DNA of 17,102 bases from the NCBI GenBank assembly GCA_934668295.1, contig CAKUND010000025.1:1-17102 (forward strand), written 5' to 3'. This document shows, one piece after another, positions 1 to 6,318 of this stretch; the stretch's first letter is position 1; the number at the start of each line of letters is the position of its first letter. The notes under the pieces are model-generated. The model was not told where the DNA came from. It did no database searches and saw only the letters and a list, made by a program, of their open reading frames with translations. Source of the stretch: an uncultured Oscillospiraceae bacterium. GTDB taxonomy: Bacteria > Bacillota > Clostridia > Oscillospirales > Oscillospiraceae. A program made the position numbers and the translations under genes.

Positions 1-123
<123 letters not shown>

Positions 124-132
124 CCGGCAAAC

Positions 133-161
133 ACCGGGCGCGGCCAATGGCCGCGCCCGGT
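133..161 (+). terminator. GC-rich hairpin after glmS
   Basis: A perfect 13-bp stem (133-145 with 149-161; ACCGGGCGCGGCC and its complement) closes a 3-nt loop 9 nt after the glmS stop. The following bases are only weakly T-rich, so it may be an inefficient intrinsic terminator or an mRNA 3' stabiliser. Confidence 0.6.
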
Positions 162-189
162 CTGCGTATCGAAGCGGTGCGCTTTCCTC

Positions 190-217
190 TTGCAAAATCT
201 GCCGAATCTGGTATGAT
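190..217 (+). promoter_or_regulatory. Candidate promoter for the deacetylase gene
   Basis: TTGCAA (190-195) and TATGAT (212-217) are 16 nt apart. The predicted transcription start near 224 would fall at the edge of the Shine-Dalgarno GGAAAGGAG (223-231), giving a very short leader. That makes this call uncertain. Confidence 0.4.
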
Positions 218-237
218 GGCAGGGAAAGGAGCACCTT

Positions 238-1512
238 ATGAAAAAAAGAACCCAGATTTTATCCGCAATTCTGGCGCTGTGTCTGCTGTCCGCGCTGAGT
301 CTTCCCGCGCGGGCGGCCGGGACGCAGGACTGCGGCGCAAAGCTGCTGGCCATTACGTTTGACGACGGCCCGGGCAAGTATACCGGTACGCTGCTGGACG
401 GCCTTGCCGAGCGCGGCGTACACGCCACGTTCTTTGTGAACGGCGTCAACGCCTCCGGCTGGCCGGAGACGCTGACGCGCATCGTAAACGAGGGGCACCA
501 GCTTGCGAACCATACGTATAACCACAAAAATCTCAACACCTGCTCCGCGCAGACGGTCGAATACGAGATCAGCGCCGTGCAGGCGCTCATCACCGCTGCC
601 GGTGGCGACGAGAACGCGTATATCCGCGCGCCCTACGGCAACGCGAACAAAACGGTCAAGTCTGTCGTGACTGCGCCGCTGATCTACTGGTCGGTCGACC
701 CGGAGGACTGGAAATACCGAAATGCGGAGACAGTCCGCCAGAATATCGAGTCCGGCGTCTTTGACGGTGCGATCATTCTGGTGCACGATATCTACAAGAC
801 CAGCGTCGACGGCGCGCTGGCTGCGATCGACGATCTGCTGGACGAGGGCTATGAATTTGTCACCGTAAAAGATCTTCTGCTGCGGCGCGGCGTAACGCCC
901 GAGGCGGCGACGGTCTATTATTCTGCAAAAAACAACGGCATCAATCTGCCCGCCGACGCCGTCGGCGCGCAGGCATTCGACGAGAGCCAGATCGAAACGC
1001 ACTGGGGCTACGCAGCCATGAAGACCTGTGTGGACTACGGCTGGATGACGCTGACGGACACGGGCGAGTGGAAGCCCAACGCATTTGTCACGCGGGCGGA
1101 ATTTGCCGCCGATCTGGCCCGCTTTGCGGGCATCCACACGCTGTATCCGCTGGAGGGCGCGGTGCGCTTTTCAGACGTCGATCCTTCGGCGGCGGATGCG
1201 CCGTACCTTGCATGGGCTGCGGACAGCGGGATCGTCACAGGCTACGGTGACGGGACCTTCCGACCGGACAAGACCCTCACGCGGGAGCAGATGGCTGTGA
1301 TGCTGGCGCGGTATTATATCCGCTCCGGTGTAACGGTGCAGGGAAGCCTGGACTTCACGGACGCCGCAAAGATCTCCGCCTGGGCCGCTGACGGCGCGGC
1401 GATGTGCGCGGGGCTCGGGCTCGTGCAGGGCGACGCACGCGGCCGCTTCCTGCCGCAGAGCAGGCTCACCCGCGCGCAGATCGCGACGATCCTCGTGCGG
1501 ATGGCGGGATAG
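238..1512 (+). CDS. Secreted polysaccharide deacetylase with three SLH domains
   Basis: 424 aa, with SD GGAAAGGAG 6 nt before the ATG. Residues 1-26 form a Sec signal peptide (KKR, hydrophobic stretch, ALSLPARA). A NodB/CE4 domain spans about 36-220: TFDDGP (40-45, catalytic and metal Asp), HTYNH (metal His92 and His96), RAPYG (R130), DPEDW (154-158) and LVHD (H183, D184). All five CE4 motifs are present, so it should be active, probably removing acetyl groups from peptidoglycan GlcNAc or another amino-sugar polymer; the substrate is inferred. Three SLH repeats follow at about 255-299, 309-362 and 366-424, the second being the clearest (GYGDGTFRPDKTLTREQMA). SLH repeats normally tether a protein to pyruvylated cell-wall polymer, so this is a wall-bound exoenzyme. 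It sits downstream of glmS, which makes the amino-sugar precursor, but that link is only positional. Confidence 0.92.
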   Translation: MKKRTQILSAILALCLLSALSLPARAAGTQDCGAKLLAITFDDGPGKYTGTLLDGLAERGVHATFFVNGVNASGWPETLTRIVNEGHQLANHTYNHKNLNTCSAQTVEYEISAVQALITAAGGDENAYIRAPYGNANKTVKSVVTAPLIYWSVDPEDWKYRNAETVRQNIESGVFDGAIILVHDIYKTSVDGALAAIDDLLDEGYEFVTVKDLLLRRGVTPEAATVYYSAKNNGINLPADAVGAQAFDESQIETHWGYAAMKTCVDYGWMTLTDTGEWKPNAFVTRAEFAADLARFAGIHTLYPLEGAVRFSDVDPSAADAPYLAWAADSGIVTGYGDGTFRPDKTLTREQMAVMLARYYIRSGVTVQGSLDFTDAAKISAWAADGAAMCAGLGLVQGDARGRFLPQSRLTRAQIATILVRMAG

Positions 1513-1532
1513 AGCATTTCGAAGAAGACACA

Positions 1533-1570
1533 AAAACGGCGGGCGCTGCAGATGCAGCGTCCGCCGTTTT
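1533..1570. terminator. Bidirectional terminator between convergent genes
   Basis: AAAACGGCGG (1533-1542) pairs with CCGCCGTTTT (1561-1570), and the inner GCGCTGCA pairs with TGCAGCGT. The A-run before and T-run after the stem make it work in both directions. It serves the deacetylase gene (+) and the HtrA gene (-). Confidence 0.85.
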
Positions 1571-1642
1571 ATGACCAGAAGGAAGAAATCGTGGAGGAGT
1601 AAAGAGAAGAAACCGGTCAGAAGCTGGTGATATCAGAGTGCC

Positions 1643-3040
1643 TCAGCCGCCGAAGCCAAAGCCGAAGGGCCACGAGCCGCCGAACTGGTTGTCGAACTGG
1701 CCGCCGTTATCGTAATAGCCCTGCTGGGGCTGCTGGGTATCCTCGGTGGTCTGGGCGGGCAGCGCGTCGGTCTTCTGCTCGCCGACGGTCAGGGTGAGGG
1801 TCAGCGTCTGGCCCTGACGGTAGACGGTCAGCTCCAGCGTATCGCCTGCGGAGGAGGACGTGACGAGCTTGACCAGATCATTGCTGCCGGTGATCGTTTC
1901 GCCGTTCACCGTGGTGATGATGTCATTTTCCTGCAGACCTGCCTCGGCAGCCGGGCCGTTTTCCGTGACGGAACGGACAGCCGCGCCCTGCGGCAGACCA
2001 TAGCTCTGGCTCTCAGAAGACACATCGGATACAGTCACGCCGATATAGGGCTTTACGATATAGCCGTTCGTGATGATCGACTCGAAGATCGAGCGGACCT
2101 GATCGATCGGGATGGCGAAGCCGATGTTGTCGATGGACGCCTCAGACGACGAGCTCGAGGAGGAGTACTTCGCGTTCGTGATGCCGATGACCTCGCCGTA
2201 GAGGTTGAACAGCGCGCCGCCGGAGTTGCCGGAGTTGATGGCGCAGTCGGTCTGGATGAGGTTCATGGTCGTGCCGGTGGAGAAGGTCACAGGCCGGTTC
2301 AGCGCGCTGACAGCGCCGGTCGTGAGCGAGAACGTCAGCTCGCCGAGCGGATTGCCGATGGCGACGACGGTATCGCCGACATTCAGCGTATCGGAATCGC
2401 CCAGAACGACCGGGGTCAGATCCGTCGCGTCGACCTTCAGAACGGCAATATCGTTGCTCTCGTCGTAGCCGATGAGCTGCGCGTCATAGGCTGTGCCGTC
2501 ATAGGTCGTGACTGTGATGGAGTTGGAATTTTCGACAACGTGATAGTTTGTGAGGATATAGCCGTCCTGCGTCAGAATGAAGCCGGAGCCGGCTGCGGCT
2601 GCCGTGGTCTGGTAGCCGAAGTAGTTGGTGGTGATGGAGGTCGTGATGCCGACGGTGGAATTGACGTTCTGCGCATAGACCTCGCTCGGCGTGAGCACCG
2701 TGCCGGTGTCGATGGACGCGACCTGCAGCGCCGCTGTCTGGCGCTTGCCCTCAAGCATGACGGACGCGTCGGAGGACGCCTGCGTCGTGCTCTGCGGCTG
2801 GGCCGATGTGTTTTTCTGCATCAGCGCTGCCGCGCCGAAGCCGGAGCCGCCGCCCACAAGCGCGCAGGCCAGCAGCAGCGCGACGATCTTCCCGGCCTTG
2901 CCGCCCTTTTTCTTCTGCTCGGGTGCCGGAGCGGACGGCTGCGGCTGCGCGGCGGACTGCTCAAAGCTGTACGAATAGGAATTGGAGGACTGCTGTGCGG
3001 ATTCCGATGAAAACGCATTGTTGTTGAAGACTTCAGACAT
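1643..3040 (-). CDS. HtrA/DegP-type membrane-anchored serine protease with PDZ domain
   Basis: 465 aa from the ATG at 3040-3038, chosen because GGAAAGGAG lies 8-9 nt upstream; the frame stays open 81 codons further but without family-like sequence. A cytoplasmic Ser/Gln/Pro-rich segment (1-50) precedes one membrane helix (about 51-74) and then a trypsin-like domain outside the membrane. The catalytic triad is His167 (TNYHVVEN), Asp197 (SNDIAVLKV) and Ser273 (NSGNSGGALF). A PDZ domain covers about 330-420 (PYIGVTV, GPAAEAGLQENDIITTVNG). The protein ends in a Gln- then Gly/Phe-rich tail (436-465). Family members degrade or refold misfolded exported proteins under envelope stress. A small hairpin (3060-3075) lies in its leader just before the SD. 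No strong minus-strand promoter was identified. Which of HtrA, HtrB or DegP naming applies cannot be told from sequence. Confidence 0.94.
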   Translation of the reverse strand: MSEVFNNNAFSSESAQQSSNSYSYSFEQSAAQPQPSAPAPEQKKKGGKAGKIVALLLACALVGGGSGFGAAALMQKNTSAQPQSTTQASSDASVMLEGKRQTAALQVASIDTGTVLTPSEVYAQNVNSTVGITTSITTNYFGYQTTAAAAGSGFILTQDGYILTNYHVVENSNSITVTTYDGTAYDAQLIGYDESNDIAVLKVDATDLTPVVLGDSDTLNVGDTVVAIGNPLGELTFSLTTGAVSALNRPVTFSTGTTMNLIQTDCAINSGNSGGALFNLYGEVIGITNAKYSSSSSSSEASIDNIGFAIPIDQVRSIFESIITNGYIVKPYIGVTVSDVSSESQSYGLPQGAAVRSVTENGPAAEAGLQENDIITTVNGETITGSNDLVKLVTSSSAGDTLELTVYRQGQTLTLTLTVGEQKTDALPAQTTEDTQQPQQGYYDNGGQFDNQFGGSWPFGFGFGG

Positions 3041-3428
3041 ATCGATGATCTCCTTTCCGCGCACCGGGCGGTGCGTGTGGGTTCTTTGTTTTTGTGCCTT
3101 TAGCATACCGCATGATTCTGAAATAACGCTGAAAAATATGAGAACGAATTGTAAAGAAAGCATGAAAAAACTATGCAGCGGCATCTGTCTGCAATACAGC
3201 ACAGCTAGCGTCAGCTGACGAGGGCACACACGGTTTTTCACGGGGCAAAACGACGGCAGACAGCAGCCCAGTCCGGCCTGCAAGCGTGCGTGCCCTTATC
3301 AACTGACGCTTATAACTGTTATGCACAAAAACGATAACAAATAATTGTCGGATGCGCACAAAAATGAATTGACAATTTGAAAAAATATGATATAACGAGT
3401 ATCCGCAACAAACAGGAGGTACGTATCT
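3041..3428. other. Intergenic region between divergent htrA-like and MATE genes
   Basis: 388 nt without a credible gene. It holds the htrA-like SD (3050-3058), a 6-bp-stem hairpin in that leader (3060-3075, GCACC/GGTGC core), and an AT-rich section from about 3100. At 3369-3396 lies the MATE promoter. TTGTAA...TATGCA near 3150-3178 (17-nt spacer) could be a second plus-strand promoter, but it is weaker. No riboswitch-like conserved structure was recognised. Confidence 0.6.
3369..3396 (+). promoter_or_regulatory. Sigma-A-type promoter for the MATE transporter
   Basis: TTGACA (3369-3374) and TATAAC (3391-3396) are 16 nt apart in an AT-rich stretch. This is followed by AGGAGG (3414-3419) and the ATG at 3429. 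It is the best promoter match in the window. Confidence 0.8.
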
Positions 3429-4796
3429 ATGACACAGGATCTGACCGTCGGCAAGCCGCTTTCGCGCATCTGGAAGTTTGCCGTTCCGGTGCTGTTCGGG
3501 CTTCTTTTGCAGCAGGTATATTCTCTGGTCGACACGGCCATCGTCGGCCACGCGCTGGGCGTGATGGCGCTGGGCGGCGTCGGAGCGACGGGATCGGTCA
3601 ACTTTCTCGTGATCGGCTTCTGCAGCGGTCTTTGCACCGGCATGGCCATTCCGCTGGCGCAGGCCTTCGGCGCGGGCGAATACCGGCAGCTGCGCCGCTA
3701 TGTGGCAGGCTGCGTCTGGCTGGGGCTCATCATGTCGGCGCTGCTGCTGGCTGTGACGCTTCCGGCCACGCGCGGGCTTCTGCGCATTATGGGAACGCCG
3801 GAGGAGCAGATGGGCTATGCCTTCGACTATATCTTTATCATCTTCATCGGCATCCCCACGACGATCCTCTATAATATGGGCGCGTGTGTCCTGCGCGCGC
3901 TGGGCGACAGCAAATCGCCGGTGTGGTTCCTGGCGGCGGCCTCGTTCATCAATATCGTGCTCGATCTGCTGACGGTGTGCGTGCTCGGCATGGGTGTGGC
4001 CGGCGCGGCGATCGCGACGGTCGTCTCGCAGCTCGGCTCGGGGCTGCTGTGCGTCTGGTATCTCAAAAAGCGCTTCCCGGTTCTGCACATGGAAAAAGAC
4101 GACTGGAAGACCAGCCGGCCGGAGGCCATGCGGCTGCTCGGCATGGGCGTTCCGGTCGGGCTGCAGTTTTCCATCACGGCCATCGGCTCCGTCATCCTGC
4201 AGAGCGCCGTCAATTCCCTCGGCGCGGTATGTGTGTCGGGCGTCGCGGTGGCGGGGAAAATTTATTCGCTGCTGGCCTGCCCGTTTGATGCACTGGCTAT
4301 GGCGGCCACGAATTTCACGGGGCAGAATCTCGGCGCGGGCAAATATGACCGCATCAAGCAGGGAACATATGCCTGCATGCTGATTGGGATCCTGTACTGC
4401 GTTCTGTTTGTGCTGATCGCGCAGTTCGGCACGCGGTATCTGGCTCTGCTGTTCATGAATGCAGACGAGGCCGCAAGCGTCATGGCCTACACGCAGCAGC
4501 TGAGCGTCTCGTATGCCTACGCAACGCCTCTGCTGCTGGGCGTCAACGTGCTGCGCCTGTCCATTCAGGGCATGGGCTACAGCCGACTGTCTCTGATCTC
4601 CGGTCTTCTGGAGATGCTCGCACGCACCGCCGTGAGCCTTTGGGCCGTGCCTGCATTCGGCTTTGACGCGGCCTGTCTGGCAAGCCCGCTTGCGTGGCTG
4701 CTGGCGGACTGCTTCCTCGTTCCCGGCTTCTACGGCTGTCTGAACGCAAGACGCCGCCAGGCCGCCCGCGTCCGGAAGGAGCTTCCGGTCGAATAA
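3429..4796 (+). CDS. MATE family multidrug/Na+ efflux transporter
   Basis: 455 aa, the usual MATE length, with AGGAGG 9 nt before the ATG. The protein is almost entirely hydrophobic segments (about 12) in two homologous halves. The first half begins RIWKFAVPVLFGLLLQQ then YSLVDTAIVGH; the second begins near residue 235 with GMGVPVGLQFSITAIGSVIL and has the family-typical ATNFTGQNLGAGKYDR. Family members export cationic drugs or metabolites in exchange for Na+ or H+; the substrate here is unknown. The C-terminus is basic (NARRRQAARVRKEL). The gene has its own promoter and faces the EamA gene. It appears to have lost its original terminator: only the left arm (4799-4815) follows the stop, and the matching arm is about 1.47 kb away on the far side of the island. 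Confidence 0.93.
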   Translation: MTQDLTVGKPLSRIWKFAVPVLFGLLLQQVYSLVDTAIVGHALGVMALGGVGATGSVNFLVIGFCSGLCTGMAIPLAQAFGAGEYRQLRRYVAGCVWLGLIMSALLLAVTLPATRGLLRIMGTPEEQMGYAFDYIFIIFIGIPTTILYNMGACVLRALGDSKSPVWFLAAASFINIVLDLLTVCVLGMGVAGAAIATVVSQLGSGLLCVWYLKKRFPVLHMEKDDWKTSRPEAMRLLGMGVPVGLQFSITAIGSVILQSAVNSLGAVCVSGVAVAGKIYSLLACPFDALAMAATNFTGQNLGAGKYDRIKQGTYACMLIGILYCVLFVLIAQFGTRYLALLFMNADEAASVMAYTQQLSVSYAYATPLLLGVNVLRLSIQGMGYSRLSLISGLLEMLARTAVSLWAVPAFGFDAACLASPLAWLLADCFLVPGFYGCLNARRRQAARVRKELPVE

Positions 4797-4798
4797 GC

Positions 4799-4840
4799 AA
4801 AAAACGCCTCCGGCGGATAGCTGGGTGTACGTAAGACAGT
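4799..4840. repeat. Left inverted repeat of the island (outer part a terminator arm)
   Basis: The outer 17 nt, AAAAAACGCCTCCGGCG (4799-4815), are perfectly complementary to 6282-6298. After one extra G (4816), the inner 24 nt (4817-4840) match the complement of 6258-6281 at 20 of 24 positions. The outer part reads as half of a bidirectional rho-independent terminator; the inner part looks like a degenerate transposon end. TnpV-like coding sequence begins where the repeat stops. Confidence 0.8.
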
Positions 4841-5022
4841 ATTGCGCCGAGATTGACGAAGCGGCACGAAACCGCATGGAGCTGATCGTGCCGAAGCTGG
4901 CAAAGCAGTACGGCGTGACCGAGCAACTGAAAGCCGATAATCAAATGGAATGGGTGCGGCAGATGAACGCTTGCAAGGCACAGGCAGAGGAGATTGTGAA
5001 AGCGGAATTGATTTATGATTGA
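4825..5022 (+). pseudogene. TnpV transposon-encoded protein, C-terminal fragment
   Basis: Up to 65 codons. The translation from about residue 7 (CAEIDEAARNRMELIVPKLA, then GVTEQLKADNQMEWVRQMNA and EEIVKAELIY) matches the C-terminal half of TnpV, a small protein of about 120 aa carried by clostridial transposons. The N-terminal half is missing. Homology starts at about 4840, exactly where the left inverted repeat ends, so the gene was cut by a rearrangement at that point. GTG at 4825 is the first possible start, but no SD precedes it and translation is doubtful. TnpV's biochemical role is not established. Confidence 0.8.
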
Positions 5023-5028
5023 GCGAGG

Positions 5029-5060
5029 AAGTCCGGGCAGAAAACTGTTCGGACTTTTCT
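5029..5060 (+). terminator. Rho-independent terminator after the TnpV fragment
   Basis: AAGTCCG (5029-5035) pairs with CGGACTT (5050-5056), with an inner CAG-AAAA-CTG hairpin, followed by TTCTC. It begins 7 nt after the TnpV stop and would now also stop readthrough from the MATE gene. Confidence 0.8.
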
Positions 5061-5097
5061 CATATAGTCCAAAGTTGCGGTAGAACTGTTCACAAGT

Positions 5098-5110
5098 TTT
5101 ATGGTATAAT
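5098..5110 (+). promoter_or_regulatory. Extended -10 promoter for the cargo genes
   Basis: TGGTATAAT gives a perfect -10 (TATAAT, 5105-5110) with an upstream TGN. There is no good -35 at the right distance, so an extended -10 type is the likely reading. It lies between the TnpV terminator and the first cargo gene. Confidence 0.6.
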
Positions 5111-5139
5111 TTGAATACGAAAAGTGAGCAACAAATCGG

Positions 5140-5157
5140 AATTTGATGAGGTGATTG
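5140..5157 (+). repeat. Leader repeat copy 1
   Basis: AATTTGATGAGGTGATTG lies just upstream of the first cargo gene and contains its SD (GAGGTG). Copy 2 at 5481-5497 is the same except for T to C and a one-base deletion. Confidence 0.6.
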
Positions 5158-5158
5158 G

Positions 5159-5448
5159 GTGAAAACTTATACAATTTGTGGAAGCATGAAATTTGCCGAA
5201 GATATGAAAAAAATTGCTTATGACCTTGAAATAAGCAAAGGATATAAGATATAATATATTACGAAGATAATATTGTTCCAACTGAAGATGAACTTTTAAA
5301 ACTTGAAGATGCTCATTACAGAAAAATAGATTTAAGTGATGGAATATATGTTGTAAATATGGATGGTTATATTGGAACATCTGTGAAAAAAGAAATTGAG
5401 TATGCTGAAAGGCATGGAAAAGAAGTGTTGTATCATTACAATCAGTAG
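5159..5448 (+). pseudogene. Nucleoside 2-deoxyribosyltransferase-like protein, frameshifted
   Basis: GTG start at 5159 with GAGGTG 5 nt upstream. The first frame gives KTYTICGSMKFAEDMKKIAY, ending at TAA 5252-5254. The rest continues in another frame from about 5251 to TAG 5446-5448 (EDNIVPTEDELLKLEDAHYR, KIDLSDGIYVVNMDGYIG, then SVKKEIEYAERHGKEV). Joined, these resemble small proteins of the nucleoside 2-deoxyribosyltransferase-like fold, with an N-terminal ICGSM nucleotide-binding strand and a later SDGIYVVN/GYIG/EIEYA block. The break at 5245-5254 (AT-repeat GATATAAGATATAATAT) probably reflects a slip or small deletion that also removed a few residues. Function of the family member is uncertain: deoxyribosyl transfer or nucleotide binding. 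It is probably inactive here unless frameshifting rescues it. Confidence 0.7.
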
Positions 5449-5480
5449 ATTTTAATTCATAAAACAGTTAGATAAATTTG

Positions 5481-5497
5481 AATTTGACGAGGTATTG
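5481..5497 (+). repeat. Leader repeat copy 2
   Basis: AATTTGACGAGGTATTG precedes the NUDIX gene and supplies its SD-like GAGG. It is nearly identical to 5140-5157, as if the two cargo genes were added as units carrying the same leader. Confidence 0.6.
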
Positions 5498-5502
5498 ATA
5501 GA

Positions 5503-5937
5503 ATGGTAGAAGTAAAATTTTATGACAATGTCGCAGATGAATTTTTGAAGTTTGCAGTGATAATATCCAAAACAGATAACAAGTGGGTATTCTGTAAACA
5601 CAAAGAAAGAGAGACTTATGAAATACCAGGAGGTCACAGAGAACCTGGAGAAAGTATTTTAGAAACAGCTAAAAGAGAATTACAAGAAGAAACAGGAGCA
5701 GTTGATTTTAGAATTGAACCAATATGTGTGTATTCTGTTAAAGGAAAGACACGAGTAAATGAAAATATTGATGATGAAACTTTCGGAATGTTATTTATTG
5801 CAGACATTAACTCATTTGAGGAATTACATAGTGAGATTGAGAAGATATTGATTTCAGATAAGTTAGTTGAAAATTGGACATATCCTTTAATTCAACCTAT
5901 ATTGATTGAAGAAGCAAAAAAAAGAGGCTTTATATAA
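5503..5937 (+). CDS. NUDIX hydrolase
   Basis: 144 aa, ATG at 5503 with GAGG 10 nt upstream. A complete Nudix box is present at about residues 43-66: G-x5-E-x7-RELQEE-TGA (GGHREPGESILETAKREL, then QEETGA), with the metal-binding glutamates in place, so it should be catalytically competent. Family members cleave a nucleoside diphosphate linked to another moiety, using Mg2+; the substrate cannot be told. No signal peptide or membrane segment, so it is cytoplasmic. The AT-rich codon use contrasts with the GC-rich chromosome around it and marks it as island cargo. It follows the broken deoxyribosyltransferase-like gene by 54 nt and probably shares its promoter at 5105. A nucleotide-related pair (transferase plus NUDIX) would fit a nucleotide-pool or base-modification role, but that is inference. 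Confidence 0.93.
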   Translation: MVEVKFYDNVADEFLKFAVIISKTDNKWVFCKHKERETYEIPGGHREPGESILETAKRELQEETGAVDFRIEPICVYSVKGKTRVNENIDDETFGMLFIADINSFEELHSEIEKILISDKLVENWTYPLIQPILIEEAKKRGFI

Positions 5938-5959
5938 ATAGACAAGCAACGGAAACTTT

Positions 5960-6256
5960 CAGTTTGGCGAACTGATAAAATCCCTTTAGGAACTAAAGGG
6001 CGCACTTCTATACTCTCCTATCGGGAGTATGTGCGTCCTGCGGAGCTTCATTCTCCGTCAGCAGAAAAAACTGCCAGACCGAGAATGTTTCGTCACTTTG
6101 TTCCGTCAAGGGAGCTACACTCCCTTGCGACGCTTGTGCGTCTATCCCTTGTGGACTTGCCGTCCGCAAACGGTTTTGACAAACCGTTTGCCGCCAGCAA
6201 GTTTGAAGATTAGACATAAACAAATCCTCCGCATGGTCTAAGCCATACGGAGGATT
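5960..6256. repeat. Dense stem-loop array, no credible gene
   Basis: About 300 nt made of successive short hairpins: 5960-5974 (CAGTT/AACTG), 5982-6000 (CCCTTTAG/CTAAAGGG), 6001-6035 (CGCAC/GTGCG outside ATACTC/GAGTAT), 6041-6057 (CGGAG/CTCCG), 6061-6074 (weak), 6107-6127 (CAAGGGAG/CTCCCTTG), 6129-6142 (GACGC/GCGTC), 6153-6165 (GGAC/GTCC), 6167-6190 (CAAACGGTTT/AAACCGTTTG), 6223-6256 (AATCCTCCG/CGGAGGATT). TGTGCGTC occurs twice (6030-6037, 6135-6142). This is far more regular secondary structure than flanking DNA shows. It could be a structured RNA, a folded single-strand transposon end, or a non-autonomous repeat. It is the 3' end of the island, between the NUDIX gene and the right inverted repeat. 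Confidence 0.65.
6223..6256. terminator. Strong hairpin near island's right end, possible terminator
   Basis: AATCCTCCG-c-ATGG (6223-6236) pairs with CCAT-a-CGGAGGATT (6243-6256), giving 13 pairs and one mismatch with a 6-nt loop. On the minus strand it is followed by TTTGTTTAT, so it could terminate transcription coming from the EamA gene. On the plus strand the following ACTGTTTTA is less T-rich. Confidence 0.5.
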
Positions 6257-6257
6257 A

Positions 6258-6298
6258 ACTGTTTTACGGACACCCGTCTATCGCCGGAGGCGTTTTTT
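6258..6298. repeat. Right inverted repeat of the island (outer part a terminator arm)
   Basis: CGCCGGAGGCGTTTTTT (6282-6298) is the exact complement of 4799-4815. The inner 6258-6281 matches the left inner repeat at 20 of 24 positions. It lies 20 nt beyond the EamA stop codon, in the place where a convergent-gene terminator would be expected. Confidence 0.8.
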
Positions 6299-6318
6299 AT
6301 ATCGCGCATGATCACTCG

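Larger units (their letters stand above)
4817..6281. mobile_element. AT-rich mobile-element remnant or cargo island with TnpV fragment
   Basis: A segment of about 1.46 kb between inverted repeats, separating two terminator arms. It holds a 5'-truncated TnpV gene, its terminator, a promoter, a frameshifted nucleoside 2-deoxyribosyltransferase-like gene, an intact NUDIX hydrolase and a run of stem-loops. Codon use in 5100-5940 is strongly A/T-ending and unlike the GC-rich flanks, which indicates recent acquisition. No transposase or integrase is present, so it is either non-autonomous or decayed. No clear target-site duplication was found. The exact ends depend on whether the outer repeat arms belong to the host or the element. 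Confidence 0.7.

Noticed and set aside
259..1137. 292-codon minus-strand frame opposite the deacetylase
   Set aside because: No SD, no family resemblance, and the plus strand carries all five CE4 motifs.
3041..3283. 81-codon N-terminal extension of the HtrA-type protease
   Set aside because: The start at 3040 has a perfect SD and gives a typical N-terminus; the extension is Cys/Phe-rich and covers the promoter region.
3171..4877. 568-codon minus-strand reading frame opposite the MATE gene
   Set aside because: Antisense shadow of a clear MATE transporter; Arg/Gln/His-rich composition typical of reversed GC-rich coding DNA.
6008..6223. 71-codon minus-strand reading frame across the stem-loop array (contains MSNLQTCWRQTVCQ)
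   Set aside because: It lacks an SD, spans hairpins with strong base-pair constraint, and has no recognisable fold. It is better explained as a repeat read through by chance, although similar small predicted proteins may exist in databases.
5960..6256. CRISPR array or integron attC sites
   Set aside because: The stem-loops differ in sequence and spacing, so no regular repeat-spacer pattern; no attC core sites and no integrase gene seen.
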